64,000 bases of DNA from Arthrobacter sp. Leaf234 (GCF_001422665.1 NZ_LMLU01000005.1:517307-581306), one strand, 5' to 3'; counted from the stretch's first letter, positions 54,408 to 63,258 are shown. Program-made: numbers and translations. The notes: generated from the sequence alone by a model not told the origin.

Positions 54408-56902
54408 GTACCGTGCGGCCTGCCGGCCGCGCGGGGACGGATCTGCCCACCGACGTCAGGATCGAGGCCGGACGCGGCATCCCGGAGGGACATCCGGCCG
54501 ACGGGCGATCCCCTGTCCCGCCCCTGCAGGGGATCATCGACGCCCTCGTGCTCCTCGTGCTCCTGGGTCTCGGTGTCCTCGCCCTCGGGCCCACCTTCGG
54601 CGACGACCCGCGCTACCTGGTCGCCGGCGTCGGGGGCGTGGTGCTCGGCCTCGCACTGGCGTGGGAAGGCGCCCGCCGGGGCTGGCGCGCCTGGCGCATG
54701 GCCAACGGTGCCGCGCTGACCTACCTCGTGGCAGGCAGCGCGCTGGCCGCACCCCAGGAAGCGCTGGGGGGTGTCCTGCCGACCCTGCAGTCGCTCCGCG
54801 TGATCGTGCTCGGCGTCGTCCTGTCCTGGAAGGACCTGCTCACCGTCGCACCGCCGGTCGGGACGGCGGGCGGCACGCTCGTGGTGCCCTTCCTGGCGGC
54901 GCTCGTGTGTGCGGCCGTGGCGGGGACACTGGCGTGGCGAGGTCGCGGGGCGGGCTGGACCCTGGTCCCGGTCCTCGTAGTGTTCGGCGGGTGCATCGCC
55001 CTCGGGACGGACCGGGTGTCCCTGCCGGCCGTCCGCGGCACGCTGCTCCTCCTGGTGGCCCTCGTCTGGCTGGCCTACCGGCGGGACCTCCAGCGGGTCG
55101 GTGCCACGCGCTCCCTCGTCCCGGCGGATCCGGTGGACCCGACCGGAACGACCGTGGGGCGGAACAGGCGCCTCGCCCTCGGCGCAGGCATGCTCGCCGT
55201 GGGGACGCTGCTGACCCTCGCCGTCACACCGCTCGTGACGGGCGGCTCCGATCGCCAGGTCCTCCGGGACGTCGTCGAGCCTCCTGTGGACCTCTACGCC
55301 TACCCGAGCCCGCTGACGAGCTTCCGCACCTATGTGAAGGACAGCACCAACGACGTCCTCTTCACCGTCGAGGGGCTCCCCGAGGGCGAACGCCTCCGCC
55401 TGGCCGCCCTGGACACCTACGACGGCGTGGTCTACAACGTGGACCCGCAGGCCGCCGGGAGCTTCTCGCGAGTGGGGGACGCGGCCCGGCTGAGCGGGGC
55501 CGGCGGTGACCCGGTGAGCGGCACGCGTGCGCGGCTGTCCATCACGGTGGGCGACTACTCCGGTGTCTGGTTGCCGGCCGCCGGCGACGTCGAGGGCGTG
55601 CGTCTCGGGGGACCGCGCGGAGAGGACCTGGGCCGCGCGCTGTACTACAACGACGACGCGCGGACCGCGCTGTCCACCATCGGCGTCCAGGAGGGGGATG
55701 CCTACGAGGTCGACGCCGTCTTCCCCGAGAAGCTGAGCGACGAACAGCTCGCCCAGTACGACTTCGCCCAGCTCTCCCTGCCGCGCGTCGTGAACGATCC
55801 GCCGGTGATCGCGACGAAGTCCGCCGAGTACATCGGATCGACCGCGGAACCCCTCGAGCGCGCCCGCAGCCTCGAGCAGGTGCTCAGCGCCCAGGGATAC
55901 TTCAGCAACGGGAAGGACGACGAGGCGCGGTCCCTGCCCGGTCACGGGGCGGCGCGCATGCTGTCCCTGCTCGACGCCGACGAGATGGTGGGCGACGACG
56001 AGCAGTACGCCGTCGCCATGGCCCTGATGGCGCGCAAGGCGGACATCCCGGCCCGCGTGGTCATGGGCTTCTACCCGGACTGGGACGAGGTCCAGGACCC
56101 CTCTGCCCCCCTGCAGATCACCGGTGAGGACGTGCACGCGTGGGTGGAGATCGCGTTCGACGGCGCCGGGTGGGTCCCCTTCGACCCCACGCCCCCGGAG
56201 GACAACGAACCGGTACCGCCGCAGCAGCAGCCGAAATCCTCGCCGAAGCCGCAGGTCCTGCAGCCCCCGCCGCCACCGCAGGAACCGGCCGAACTGCCGC
56301 CGGACGCCGCCCCCGAGGCCCAGGACGCGGAGGACCGCGAGAAGGACCTCCTCGACGAGCTGGCCCCGGTGCTGACACTGATCGGCCTCGCCGCGATCCC
56401 CCTCGTCCTGCTGGTGCTGCCCCTCGTGGTCGTCGCAGGGCTCAAGGCACGACGCCGTAGGCGGCGCCGGTTCACGGGCGAGCCCGCCCAGCGGGTCGGC
56501 GGCGGCTGGAGCGAGGTCCTGAGTCTCGCGACGGACCTCGGTGCCGAGCCGGATCCACGGGCGACCCGACGCGAGAGCGCCGCCGCCCTCGGCGCCGCCT
56601 TCCCGTCCGGCCGGGCCGGCACGGCGGTCCTCGCCCGGCGGGCCGACGCGGGGATCTTCGCGTCCGGGCAGCCCTCCGAGGAGGAGGTCGAGGACTACTG
56701 GCGATCGGTCGACGCCTCCCTCGGCGACCTCAGAGGATCCGTCGGGTACTGGAAGCGGCAGCGCGCCCGCTACTCGCCCCGATCGCTGCGCCGGGAGCGG
56801 CGACTGCGCGCCGACGCGCGCCGGCGTGACGCGAAGGGTGCTGACGGCCCGCCGACGTCCTCCGCCCCGGGCCGACGGGCAGAGGGCAGAATGGGGTCAT
56901 GA
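54404..56902 (+). CDS. TgpA-like transglutaminase-fold membrane protein, catalytic Cys replaced
   Basis: This 832-residue protein has an N-terminal block of about six membrane segments (residues 40-280), a large outer domain with the transglutaminase core (about 475-600), a Pro/Gln-rich linker, one more membrane segment (about 655-680) and a basic cytosolic tail similar to DUF4129. The core motif reads GDDEQYA at residues 530-536 where active enzymes have G-x-C-E/Q-x-[F/Y]-A, so Asp532 replaces the catalytic Cys. H578 (DVHAWVEI) and D594 (PFDPTPP) of the triad are kept. Cross-linking or peptidase activity is therefore unlikely; a binding or scaffolding role is inferred. GTG 54404 overlaps the DUF58 stop. 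Confidence 0.86.
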   Translation: MSTVRPAGRAGTDLPTDVRIEAGRGIPEGHPADGRSPVPPLQGIIDALVLLVLLGLGVLALGPTFGDDPRYLVAGVGGVVLGLALAWEGARRGWRAWRMANGAALTYLVAGSALAAPQEALGGVLPTLQSLRVIVLGVVLSWKDLLTVAPPVGTAGGTLVVPFLAALVCAAVAGTLAWRGRGAGWTLVPVLVVFGGCIALGTDRVSLPAVRGTLLLLVALVWLAYRRDLQRVGATRSLVPADPVDPTGTTVGRNRRLALGAGMLAVGTLLTLAVTPLVTGGSDRQVLRDVVEPPVDLYAYPSPLTSFRTYVKDSTNDVLFTVEGLPEGERLRLAALDTYDGVVYNVDPQAAGSFSRVGDAARLSGAGGDPVSGTRARLSITVGDYSGVWLPAAGDVEGVRLGGPRGEDLGRALYYNDDARTALSTIGVQEGDAYEVDAVFPEKLSDEQLAQYDFAQLSLPRVVNDPPVIATKSAEYIGSTAEPLERARSLEQVLSAQGYFSNGKDDEARSLPGHGAARMLSLLDADEMVGDDEQYAVAMALMARKADIPARVVMGFYPDWDEVQDPSAPLQITGEDVHAWVEIAFDGAGWVPFDPTPPEDNEPVPPQQQPKSSPKPQVLQPPPPPQEPAELPPDAAPEAQDAEDREKDLLDELAPVLTLIGLAAIPLVLLVLPLVVVAGLKARRRRRRRFTGEPAQRVGGGWSEVLSLATDLGAEPDPRATRRESAAALGAAFPSGRAGTAVLARRADAGIFASGQPSEEEVEDYWRSVDASLGDLRGSVGYWKRQRARYSPRSLRRERRLRADARRRDAKGADGPPTSSAPGRRAEGRMGS

Positions 56903-56976
56903 CCGACCATCGAGCCCGCCCTGCCGCGACACCCCCTCCGCTTCGCCGGCCCGCTCCCGGGAACCACCATGAGTGA
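56899..56976 (+). CDS. Possible 25-codon linking ORF between the transglutaminase and PP2C genes
   Basis: ATG 56899 overlaps the transglutaminase stop (ATGA), and its own stop TGA (56974-56976) lies just past the PP2C ATG at 56969. It would keep ribosomes moving across the only sizeable gap in this part of the array. The peptide is Pro/Arg-rich with no family features, so it may simply be chance. Confidence 0.2.
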   Translation: MTDHRARPAATPPPLRRPAPGNHHE

Positions 56977-57964
56977 GCCGCAGGCCCACGGCTCGCACGC
57001 CGTCGACCTCGGAGCTGCGTCGGGCAGTGATGCGTCGAGCGGGCACGGCACCGCGGACCAGGGCGGAACGGCGTACGGCGCAGGTGGTGGCCCCGCTGTC
57101 CCGGCCGACGCCGACCCCGAACGCGACGACGCCCGCCGCTCCTCACCGAGCCTCGGCATCCGCCTGACGTACGGGTTCGGTACGGATCGGGGTCTCCGCC
57201 GCGAGCTGAACGAGGACTCCTTCATCGCCGTGGAGCCCGTCTTCGCCGTGGCCGACGGAATGGGCGGCCATGAGGCCGGCGAGGTGGCCAGCAGCATCTG
57301 CGTACGGACGCTGGGCGCCAGCAGCATCATCGGCAGCAGGGCGCCGCAGTTCAGCGCGAACGATCTCGAGGACCTCATCCGGGACGCGGACCAGCGCATC
57401 CGCAGCGAGGCGGGCGGCCACGCGGGCACCACGCTGACCGGCACCGTGCTCGTCGAGGAATCCGGCGCGCCCTACTGGCTCTTCTTCAACGTGGGCGATT
57501 CCAGGACGTACCGCCTCAGCGGCGGAACCTTCGGCCAGATCTCCGTGGACCATTCCGAGGTCCAGGAACTGGTGGACATCGGCCGCATCACGGAGGAGGA
57601 GGCGCGCACGCACCCGCGCCGGCACGTCGTCACGCGGGCGCTCGGGACGGGTGACGACGCCGAGGCGGACTTCTGGCTCATGCCCGTCGAGGAGGGCGAC
57701 CGCATCCTCCTGTGCTCCGACGGGCTGAGCGGGGAGGTCACGGACGACGGTATCTGCACCATCCTCAGCACCGTGCAGGACCCGCAGGAGGCCTGCGACG
57801 AGCTGATCGCCGCGACCCTCCGGTCCGGCGCGCGGGACAACGTCACCGTGATCGTGATCGACGCGAGCGATCTCGGCGGCCACGACCCGGACGCCATCAC
57901 GGTGCCGCGGGGCGGCCTCTTCGCCGCGGACGCGGACGCCCGGCTTCCCGGTGCGCCGGCGTGA
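56969..57964 (+). CDS. PP2C-family Ser/Thr protein phosphatase
   Basis: This 331-residue soluble protein has a disordered N-terminus of about 60 residues and then a PstP-like PP2C domain. Motifs: RELNEDSF, AVADGMGGHEAG (metal Asp), AGTTLTGTVL, FNVGDSRTYRL, TRALG, LLCSDGLSGEVTDD (metal Asp) and DNVTVIVID (metal Asp). All metal ligands are kept, so it should be active. It lacks the membrane segment found in PstP. It probably opposes the Ser/Thr kinase encoded 1.5 kb downstream and resets the FHA proteins' targets. The FHA gene overlaps its stop (GTGA). Confidence 0.92.
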   Translation: MSEPQAHGSHAVDLGAASGSDASSGHGTADQGGTAYGAGGGPAVPADADPERDDARRSSPSLGIRLTYGFGTDRGLRRELNEDSFIAVEPVFAVADGMGGHEAGEVASSICVRTLGASSIIGSRAPQFSANDLEDLIRDADQRIRSEAGGHAGTTLTGTVLVEESGAPYWLFFNVGDSRTYRLSGGTFGQISVDHSEVQELVDIGRITEEEARTHPRRHVVTRALGTGDDAEADFWLMPVEEGDRILLCSDGLSGEVTDDGICTILSTVQDPQEACDELIAATLRSGARDNVTVIVIDASDLGGHDPDAITVPRGGLFAADADARLPGAPA

Positions 57965-59472
57965 ACCCTGCACCGCTCGGCTACAGCCCGGGGGAGTGGC
58001 TCTGCCTCGTCCGGCACGGGCTCGTCGCCGTCGTCCCGCGATCGACGCCCGTCGAGGACCTGGAGCGCCTGTGGCAGGCGTTGCTTCCGGGCGTCTCGCT
58101 CGGACACCTGCTGCCGGTCGCCGCACGCGGGCTGGGTGCCGGACTCGACGCGGTGCCGCCCTTCGCGCTCCTGGCCGTCGGTGAGGACCTGCACGTGATG
58201 CTGCGGGGTCCGTTCGCTCTGACGACGGCGGAGCAGGGGGCGGAGACGGCGCGGGTGGCCGGGGGCGGACGCATCACCACGTGGACGGAGAGCGTCATCG
58301 AGGGTGGTGGCCGCGGGGCCTTCGAGCTCGCCTGCGGTGAAGCCGTGCCGCCGGGCCCGCTGTATCCGATGGAGTCGGGCATGGTGCTGGCCTCGGTCAT
58401 CCGTGGCGGTACGCGCGTCCCGGGCACGCCCGACGTCGTCCGGGTCTCCGGTGCCGACGGGGTGTCCGGCAGCCCCGCGCGGGAGGCCGTGGTGCCCGTG
58501 ACCCGCCCACCGGCTGCGGACCCACCCCGGCCGACCGACCCGGTGCCCGTTCGGCCCGCCCGTCCGGTGAAGACCCTGATCGACTCCATCCCCTGGCTGC
58601 GCGCCGACGCGGAGGGCGCGGGCTCCGGAGCGAGCGACGTCCGGACCACCGACGCCGGCACCGCCGCGGCCGCGAGGCCCGCCGATGCCGATATCGATGC
58701 CGATGCCGACGAGCCACGCTCCGCGCCGATCCCCGCAGGCATGAGCGATCACGACGGTGACACGATCATGGGCCCGCCCTCGCCCGATGCGGACTCCGAC
58801 CAAGCGGACGTACGGATACCGGAAGTACCAGCACCTGCGGTGCCGGTATCTGCAGCGCCAGCACCGGAGGCTCCGGGTGAGGCGGAGGGCCGGAGGCCGA
58901 CCGCCCCGCAGGCCGTGGGTGACGCCGACTCCGCGGACACGATCGTCCGGCCCGGCGCCGCTGGTCCCGATGCCCAGGAACGCTCGCTCCGGTCGCCGTC
59001 GAGCCCGGGTACGGGTCCGCTGGTCGTGGCACGCCTGTGCCGCAAGGGGCACGCCAACGCGCCCACCCGTACCGTGTGCAGCCACTGCGGATCCGGACTG
59101 AACGATGAGACGGAACAGGTGCGGCGCCCGAGCCTCGGACAGGTGCGGCTGAGCACAGGAGAGGTGTTCGAGCTCGACCGGTCGCTGGTGTTCGGGCGGC
59201 AGCCCTCCGTCTCGCGCGTCGCCGGCCGGGAGATGCCGCGGCTCGTGCAGGTGCCGAGCGGCGGTGGTGACATCTCACGCTCGCACGTCGAGGTGCGCCT
59301 GGACGGCTGGCACGTCCTGCTCTGCGACCTGCGGGCCACCAACGGCACGCTGCTGCTCCGGGCAGGCCAGCCACCGCGCCGGCTCGGCGAGGGCGAGACG
59401 GCCTTCCTGCTCGACGGCGACGTCGCCCAGCTGGCCGACGACGTCTCCCTGCGCTTCGAGGGACTGCCGTGA
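57961..59472 (+). CDS. FHA-domain protein with a zinc-ribbon motif
   Basis: This 503-residue protein has an N-terminal domain of about 150 residues with no recognised family. A long acidic Pro/Ala-rich linker follows, then a zinc-ribbon-like knuckle (LCRKGHANAPTRTVCSHCG) and a C-terminal FHA domain. FHA residues are intact: GR (VFGRQPSVSR), SRSH and ATNGT. It should bind phosphothreonine, probably on the kinase encoded next or on its substrates. It overlaps both neighbours by four bases. Confidence 0.85.
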   Translation: MNPAPLGYSPGEWLCLVRHGLVAVVPRSTPVEDLERLWQALLPGVSLGHLLPVAARGLGAGLDAVPPFALLAVGEDLHVMLRGPFALTTAEQGAETARVAGGGRITTWTESVIEGGGRGAFELACGEAVPPGPLYPMESGMVLASVIRGGTRVPGTPDVVRVSGADGVSGSPAREAVVPVTRPPAADPPRPTDPVPVRPARPVKTLIDSIPWLRADAEGAGSGASDVRTTDAGTAAAARPADADIDADADEPRSAPIPAGMSDHDGDTIMGPPSPDADSDQADVRIPEVPAPAVPVSAAPAPEAPGEAEGRRPTAPQAVGDADSADTIVRPGAAGPDAQERSLRSPSSPGTGPLVVARLCRKGHANAPTRTVCSHCGSGLNDETEQVRRPSLGQVRLSTGEVFELDRSLVFGRQPSVSRVAGREMPRLVQVPSGGGDISRSHVEVRLDGWHVLLCDLRATNGTLLLRAGQPPRRLGEGETAFLLDGDVAQLADDVSLRFEGLP

Positions 59473-61115
59473 GCCCGAAGCGACTGCCGGCGCCGCCTCC
59501 CGCCCTTCCCGGGTACCGCTACGTCAGCCTCCTGGGCTCCGGCGGTTTCGCCGACGTCTACCTGTACGAGCAGGACCGCCCGCGTCGACGGGTCGCCGTC
59601 AAGGTGCTCCTCTCGGACCTGCGCACCGACGGCGCGCGCCGGGCCTTCGAGGCCGAGGCGAATCTGATGGCGCAGCTGTCCTCCCACCCGTACATCGTCA
59701 CCATCTTCGAGGCGGACACCACGGCGGACGGGCACTCCTACCTCGCCATGGAGTACTGCTCCCGGCCCAGCCTCGACGTCCGCTACCGCAGCGGCCCGCT
59801 CTCGGTCGCGGAGGCACTGACGGTGGGCGTCCAGGTGGCGTCGGCGGTCGAGTCGGCGCACCGTGCGGGGATCGTCCACCGGGACATCAAGCCGGCCAAC
59901 ATCCTCGTCACGGACTACAACCGTCCCGCCCTCACCGACTTCGGGATCTCGGGCACCATCGGCGGGACGGGCGATGTGCAGGACCACGGCATGTCCGTCC
60001 CGTGGTCACCGCCCGAGGTGTTCGGGGACGAGGCGGTGGACGGCGTGCTCGCGGACGTGTGGTCCCTGGGTGCCACCGTCTACACCCTGCTCGCCGGTCA
60101 CTCACCCTTCGTGCAGCCGGGGGCGGACAACGGGCAACTCGCACTGATGGACCGGATCGGATCTGCACCGTTGCGCCGGACGCACCGCGAGGACGTCCCG
60201 GACTCCCTCGAACTGGCGCTCGCCACGGCGATGTCCAAGCAGCCGTCGTCGCGCTTCCCCTCGGCCTACTCGTTCGGACTGACGCTGCAGCGCATCCAGA
60301 CCGAGCTCGGATTCTCGGTCACGCCCTTCGAGGTCCTCGACGAGACCGGGGACACGGTCGGCGAGGACGACGGCGAGGAGGCGACGCGCGTACGGCGCGT
60401 CCTGTCGATCGACCCCGGCGCCGGCTCGCCCAGGCCGACCTTCGCCGACGCGCCGACCACCCGCCCCGCGACCCCCCGGTTCCTGCCCGTTCGGACGGGG
60501 CAGGACGCAGCGCAGGGGGATCCGGACGGGGGACGGACGGTTCTCCGCGGATCCTCCGCCGTTCGCGGTACCGGCACGTCATCCGGTCGGACGGGAGCGG
60601 ATCCGGGCACCACGGGTCGCACGACGTCGTCGACCCTCCCGTCCGGGGCGGAAGCCACGCCGCCCGACGCTCCGCGACGCGGGGCACGGCCCGCACGCAG
60701 TACATCCGCTCTGCTCGCGGCGGGCGCCGCCGTCGTGGGCGGGATCGTCATCGCCGCGATCGCTTTGGGCGGGACGGACGAGGACACCGGGCCGCCGCCG
60801 GGCTTCACGCAACCTCCCGCCGACCCGCTCGCGGGCGTGGAGGGCAACGTGCCCCCGCCCGAAGCGGTGCAGGGCAGCGCGGACGGAGACTCGGTCACCT
60901 TCAGCTGGACCAATCCCGACCCGCGGGACGGGGACGTCTACCGATTCCGCACCGTCACGGTGCGGGAGACGTCCGACTGGACCCGGACGCTGCAGACCAC
61001 CGCCTCGGTGCCGGCGGACCCGTCCGGTACCACGTGCATCGACGTCCAGACAGCGCGCGGCAACGGTCAGGGGTCGGAGCCTGCGGCCGCGTGCTGGCCC
61101 GAACAGCCCGAATGA
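59469..61115 (+). CDS. Transmembrane Ser/Thr protein kinase with an FN3-like outer domain
   Basis: This 548-residue protein has kinase motifs GSGGFADVYLY, K45 in VAVKVLL, HRDIKPANIL with D139, DFG D157 and PPEVFGDEA. The kinase ends near residue 275. A Thr/Arg/Gly-rich juxtamembrane region with several possible phosphosites follows, then one membrane segment (about 413-435) and an outer domain of about 110 residues (VTFSWTNPDPRDGDVYRFRT) that looks like FN3. The outer FN3 echoes the giant surface protein of the same array. The usual Mn/Mg and ATP residues are all present. GTG 59469 overlaps the FHA gene stop. Confidence 0.92.
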   Translation: MSPKRLPAPPPALPGYRYVSLLGSGGFADVYLYEQDRPRRRVAVKVLLSDLRTDGARRAFEAEANLMAQLSSHPYIVTIFEADTTADGHSYLAMEYCSRPSLDVRYRSGPLSVAEALTVGVQVASAVESAHRAGIVHRDIKPANILVTDYNRPALTDFGISGTIGGTGDVQDHGMSVPWSPPEVFGDEAVDGVLADVWSLGATVYTLLAGHSPFVQPGADNGQLALMDRIGSAPLRRTHREDVPDSLELALATAMSKQPSSRFPSAYSFGLTLQRIQTELGFSVTPFEVLDETGDTVGEDDGEEATRVRRVLSIDPGAGSPRPTFADAPTTRPATPRFLPVRTGQDAAQGDPDGGRTVLRGSSAVRGTGTSSGRTGADPGTTGRTTSSTLPSGAEATPPDAPRRGARPARSTSALLAAGAAVVGGIVIAAIALGGTDEDTGPPPGFTQPPADPLAGVEGNVPPPEAVQGSADGDSVTFSWTNPDPRDGDVYRFRTVTVRETSDWTRTLQTTASVPADPSGTTCIDVQTARGNGQGSEPAAACWPEQPE

Positions 61116-61131
61116 CGCGGAGAGGATGACC

Positions 61132-61839
61132 ATGGGGGAGCTTGCGCTCGACTACTGCGGGGAGTGGCACGAGCCGCCCGACGACGCCGTGTTCAGCATC
61201 GGCAGGGAGGGTGACCTGGCGGTGGACGAGAACCCGTACCTCCACCGGCAGTTCCTGGAGATCGCCCGGCAGAACGGCATCTGGTGGCTGTCGAACGTGG
61301 GCAGCATGATCTCGGCGACCGTCGCGGACACCACCGGCGGCATGCAGGCCTGGGTCGCGCCGGGTGCGCGCATCCCCATCGTCTTCGGCCAGACGCGGGT
61401 CGTCTTCACCGCCGGACCGACCACCTACGAGTTCGACATCCACCTGCGGACTCCGGCCTTCCGGCAGCAGGCGAGGGCTGAGGACAGCGGCGGAGCGGCC
61501 ACGATCGGACCCGTGCGGTTCACCGATGCCCAGAAGGCGGTGATCGTCGCGCTCGCGGAACCCCTGCTGCGGCGTGAAGGCACCGGCTACAGCGCCATCC
61601 CCTCGTCCGCCCAGGCTGCCGAGAAGCTCGGGTGGGCGCTGACCCGCTTCAACCGCAAGCTGGACAACGTGTGCGACAAGCTGGATCGGGTGGGTGTGGC
61701 GGGACTCCGCGGCGGAGCGGGCAGGCTGGCGACCAACAGGCGTGCACGGCTCGTCGAGCACGCGATCACCTCCCACCTCGTCACCGCCGAGGATCTCGGC
61801 CTGCTCGACGCCCAGCAGGGCCGCGCCGAGGACGAATGA
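61132..61839 (+). CDS. FHA-like protein with a C-terminal helix-turn-helix-type domain
   Basis: This 235-residue protein has an N-terminal FHA-like domain (about 5-110) that keeps GR (SIGREGD), the HR pair (YLHRQF) and an Asn (LSNVG) but lacks the Ser of the SxxH motif, so phosphopeptide binding may be altered. The C-terminal part (about 130-225) is helical and basic: SSAQAAEKLGWALTRFNRKLDNVCDKL looks like a winged HTH with recognition helix, then RLATNRRARLVEHAI. GGAGAGG lies seven bases before ATG 61132; ATG 61126 would leave one base. It could be a phospho-regulated transcription factor, but DNA binding is inferred only. Confidence 0.8.
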   Translation: MGELALDYCGEWHEPPDDAVFSIGREGDLAVDENPYLHRQFLEIARQNGIWWLSNVGSMISATVADTTGGMQAWVAPGARIPIVFGQTRVVFTAGPTTYEFDIHLRTPAFRQQARAEDSGGAATIGPVRFTDAQKAVIVALAEPLLRREGTGYSAIPSSAQAAEKLGWALTRFNRKLDNVCDKLDRVGVAGLRGGAGRLATNRRARLVEHAITSHLVTAEDLGLLDAQQGRAEDE

Positions 61840-61880
61840 TCCCCCGGAGGGGTGGCGGAGGAACCGGCACCGCGCCCACC

Positions 61881-61886
61881 TAGAAT
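61881..61886 (+). promoter_or_regulatory. Possible internal -10 box (TAGAAT) before the RDD-FHA gene
   Basis: TAGAAT stands in a 118-base gap, the largest after the PP2C gene, 71 bases before the RDD-FHA start. No clear -35 is seen. It may give the last gene its own promoter. Confidence 0.35.
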
Positions 61887-61957
61887 CAGGACGGTCGGTG
61901 TCGCACGGTGAGGGGGACGTCCCTGCACGGCACCCCCAGGAAGACAGGACCCATCCC

Positions 61958-63235
61958 ATGGCCCCGAAGCTCGTCAACGCCCTCGCCCGACAGCGTGTCA
62001 TCGCCAAGGTCCTGGACGCCGTCCTGCCCGCGCTGGCGGTCGCGGTCGCCCTCCTGGTCAGTGGCGGGACCACGGCGGTGCTGACGGCCTCGGGTCTGGC
62101 GCTGCTGTACTGGATCGGCGTGCTCGTCTGGGAGTCGGTGTCGGGACGGACGCCGGGAAACGTGGTGGTGGGTCTCAGGACCGTCGGTCCCGCCGGTGGG
62201 CCCCCGGGATTCGGTCCCGTCCTCGTCAGGGCGCTGGCCCTGGCCGCTGCCTCGATCGTCCCGCTGGTCGGTCCCGTCGTGGTGCTCGTCTCCAACCTCT
62301 GGGACCGTGACGGACAGCGGAGGGGCTGGCACGACAAGCTGGTGGGGACCTATGTGGTGGATGTCCGCGCAGGCCGCGATCCGCTGGTCACCGGAGGCAT
62401 CGACGGACCCCCTGCGCGCGACGTCGCGCACGGCGAGGATGCAGGCATCGGACCGGTACCGGTCCGAGCGGATGCGGCTGTCAGCGGCCGGTCCGGCGAC
62501 GGGGTGGAGAACCTGGTGCTCGCCGGACGCAGGCTGCCGGGGCAACAGGTCGGGGGCCCGACGGACCGTTTCGCGCCGTCGAATCCGCCACCGGGATCGG
62601 GTACGACGGGAGAAGACCCGACCGGGACGACCGCCGCGGAGGCTGCAGCGGGACCGGCAACGACTCCGTCGGGAGACTCAGCAGCCGATCTCGCGGCCGG
62701 GGTCGTTCCGCGGGCACCCGCCGCGGAGGCTGCAGCGGGACCTGCCGATGGCGCTGACCGGGCCTTCGCCGGCGTCACCGCATCCGCACCCGCCGGCAGT
62801 GCTGCTGCGCCCGACGTCGCCGTCGGCACGACCTGGGCACCCGATGAGGGGCACGCGGGCGGTCGCTCCGCGCCCGGTCCTGACGTGTCGGCGGGCGACC
62901 CGGCCGTCCCCGTGCTGCGTGTGCTCGTCTTCGACGACGGCACGGAGGTCGAGATCGCCGGGCAGGCCCTGATCGGCCGCAATCCGGAACCGCGGGCCGG
63001 GGAGTCGGTCAACTACCTCATCAATTTCGCCGATCTCAACCGGTCCGTCTCCAAGACCCATGTGCATGTGGGCGTGGACGACGGTGCGGTCTGGGTGACC
63101 GACCGCGGTTCCACCAACGGCAGCTTCCTCCTGGACCAGACCGGGGTGGAGCAGCCGCTCCACCCCGAGGTACCGATGCTGCTGCCCTCGGGGTGCGGCG
63201 TCCGCTTCGGCGACAGACGGTTCACCGTCCGCTAG
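61958..63235 (+). CDS. RDD-family membrane protein with a C-terminal FHA domain
   Basis: This 425-residue protein has an N-terminal RDD domain (about 10-130) with three membrane segments and the marks RVIAKVLDAVLPAL, GRTPGNVVVGLRTV and GWHDKLVGTYVVDV. A Pro/Ala-rich linker of about 190 residues with a 25-bp duplicated segment follows, then a C-terminal FHA domain (about 325-425) with intact GR (LIGRNPEP), SKTH and STNGS. It could hold phosphothreonine proteins at the membrane. It ends the co-directional array. The ATG has a weak AGGA upstream. Confidence 0.88.
   Translation: MAPKLVNALARQRVIAKVLDAVLPALAVAVALLVSGGTTAVLTASGLALLYWIGVLVWESVSGRTPGNVVVGLRTVGPAGGPPGFGPVLVRALALAAASIVPLVGPVVVLVSNLWDRDGQRRGWHDKLVGTYVVDVRAGRDPLVTGGIDGPPARDVAHGEDAGIGPVPVRADAAVSGRSGDGVENLVLAGRRLPGQQVGGPTDRFAPSNPPPGSGTTGEDPTGTTAAEAAAGPATTPSGDSAADLAAGVVPRAPAAEAAAGPADGADRAFAGVTASAPAGSAAAPDVAVGTTWAPDEGHAGGRSAPGPDVSAGDPAVPVLRVLVFDDGTEVEIAGQALIGRNPEPRAGESVNYLINFADLNRSVSKTHVHVGVDDGAVWVTDRGSTNGSFLLDQTGVEQPLHPEVPMLLPSGCGVRFGDRRFTVR
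62631..62742 (+). repeat. 25-bp in-frame direct repeat in the RDD-FHA linker
   Basis: Identical 25-base copies at 62631-62655 and 62718-62742, 87 bases (29 codons) apart, both encoding AAEAAAGP. This suggests recent duplication or gene conversion in the linker. Confidence 0.85.
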
Positions 63236-63258
63236 CTCTGCCCGGCCGGTCGACCAGT

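Noticed and set aside
53867-56137. A 756-codon minus-strand frame opposite the DUF58 and transglutaminase genes.
   Set aside because: Same artefact: Arg/Gly/His-rich, no motifs, no start signal, and antisense to two clear genes.
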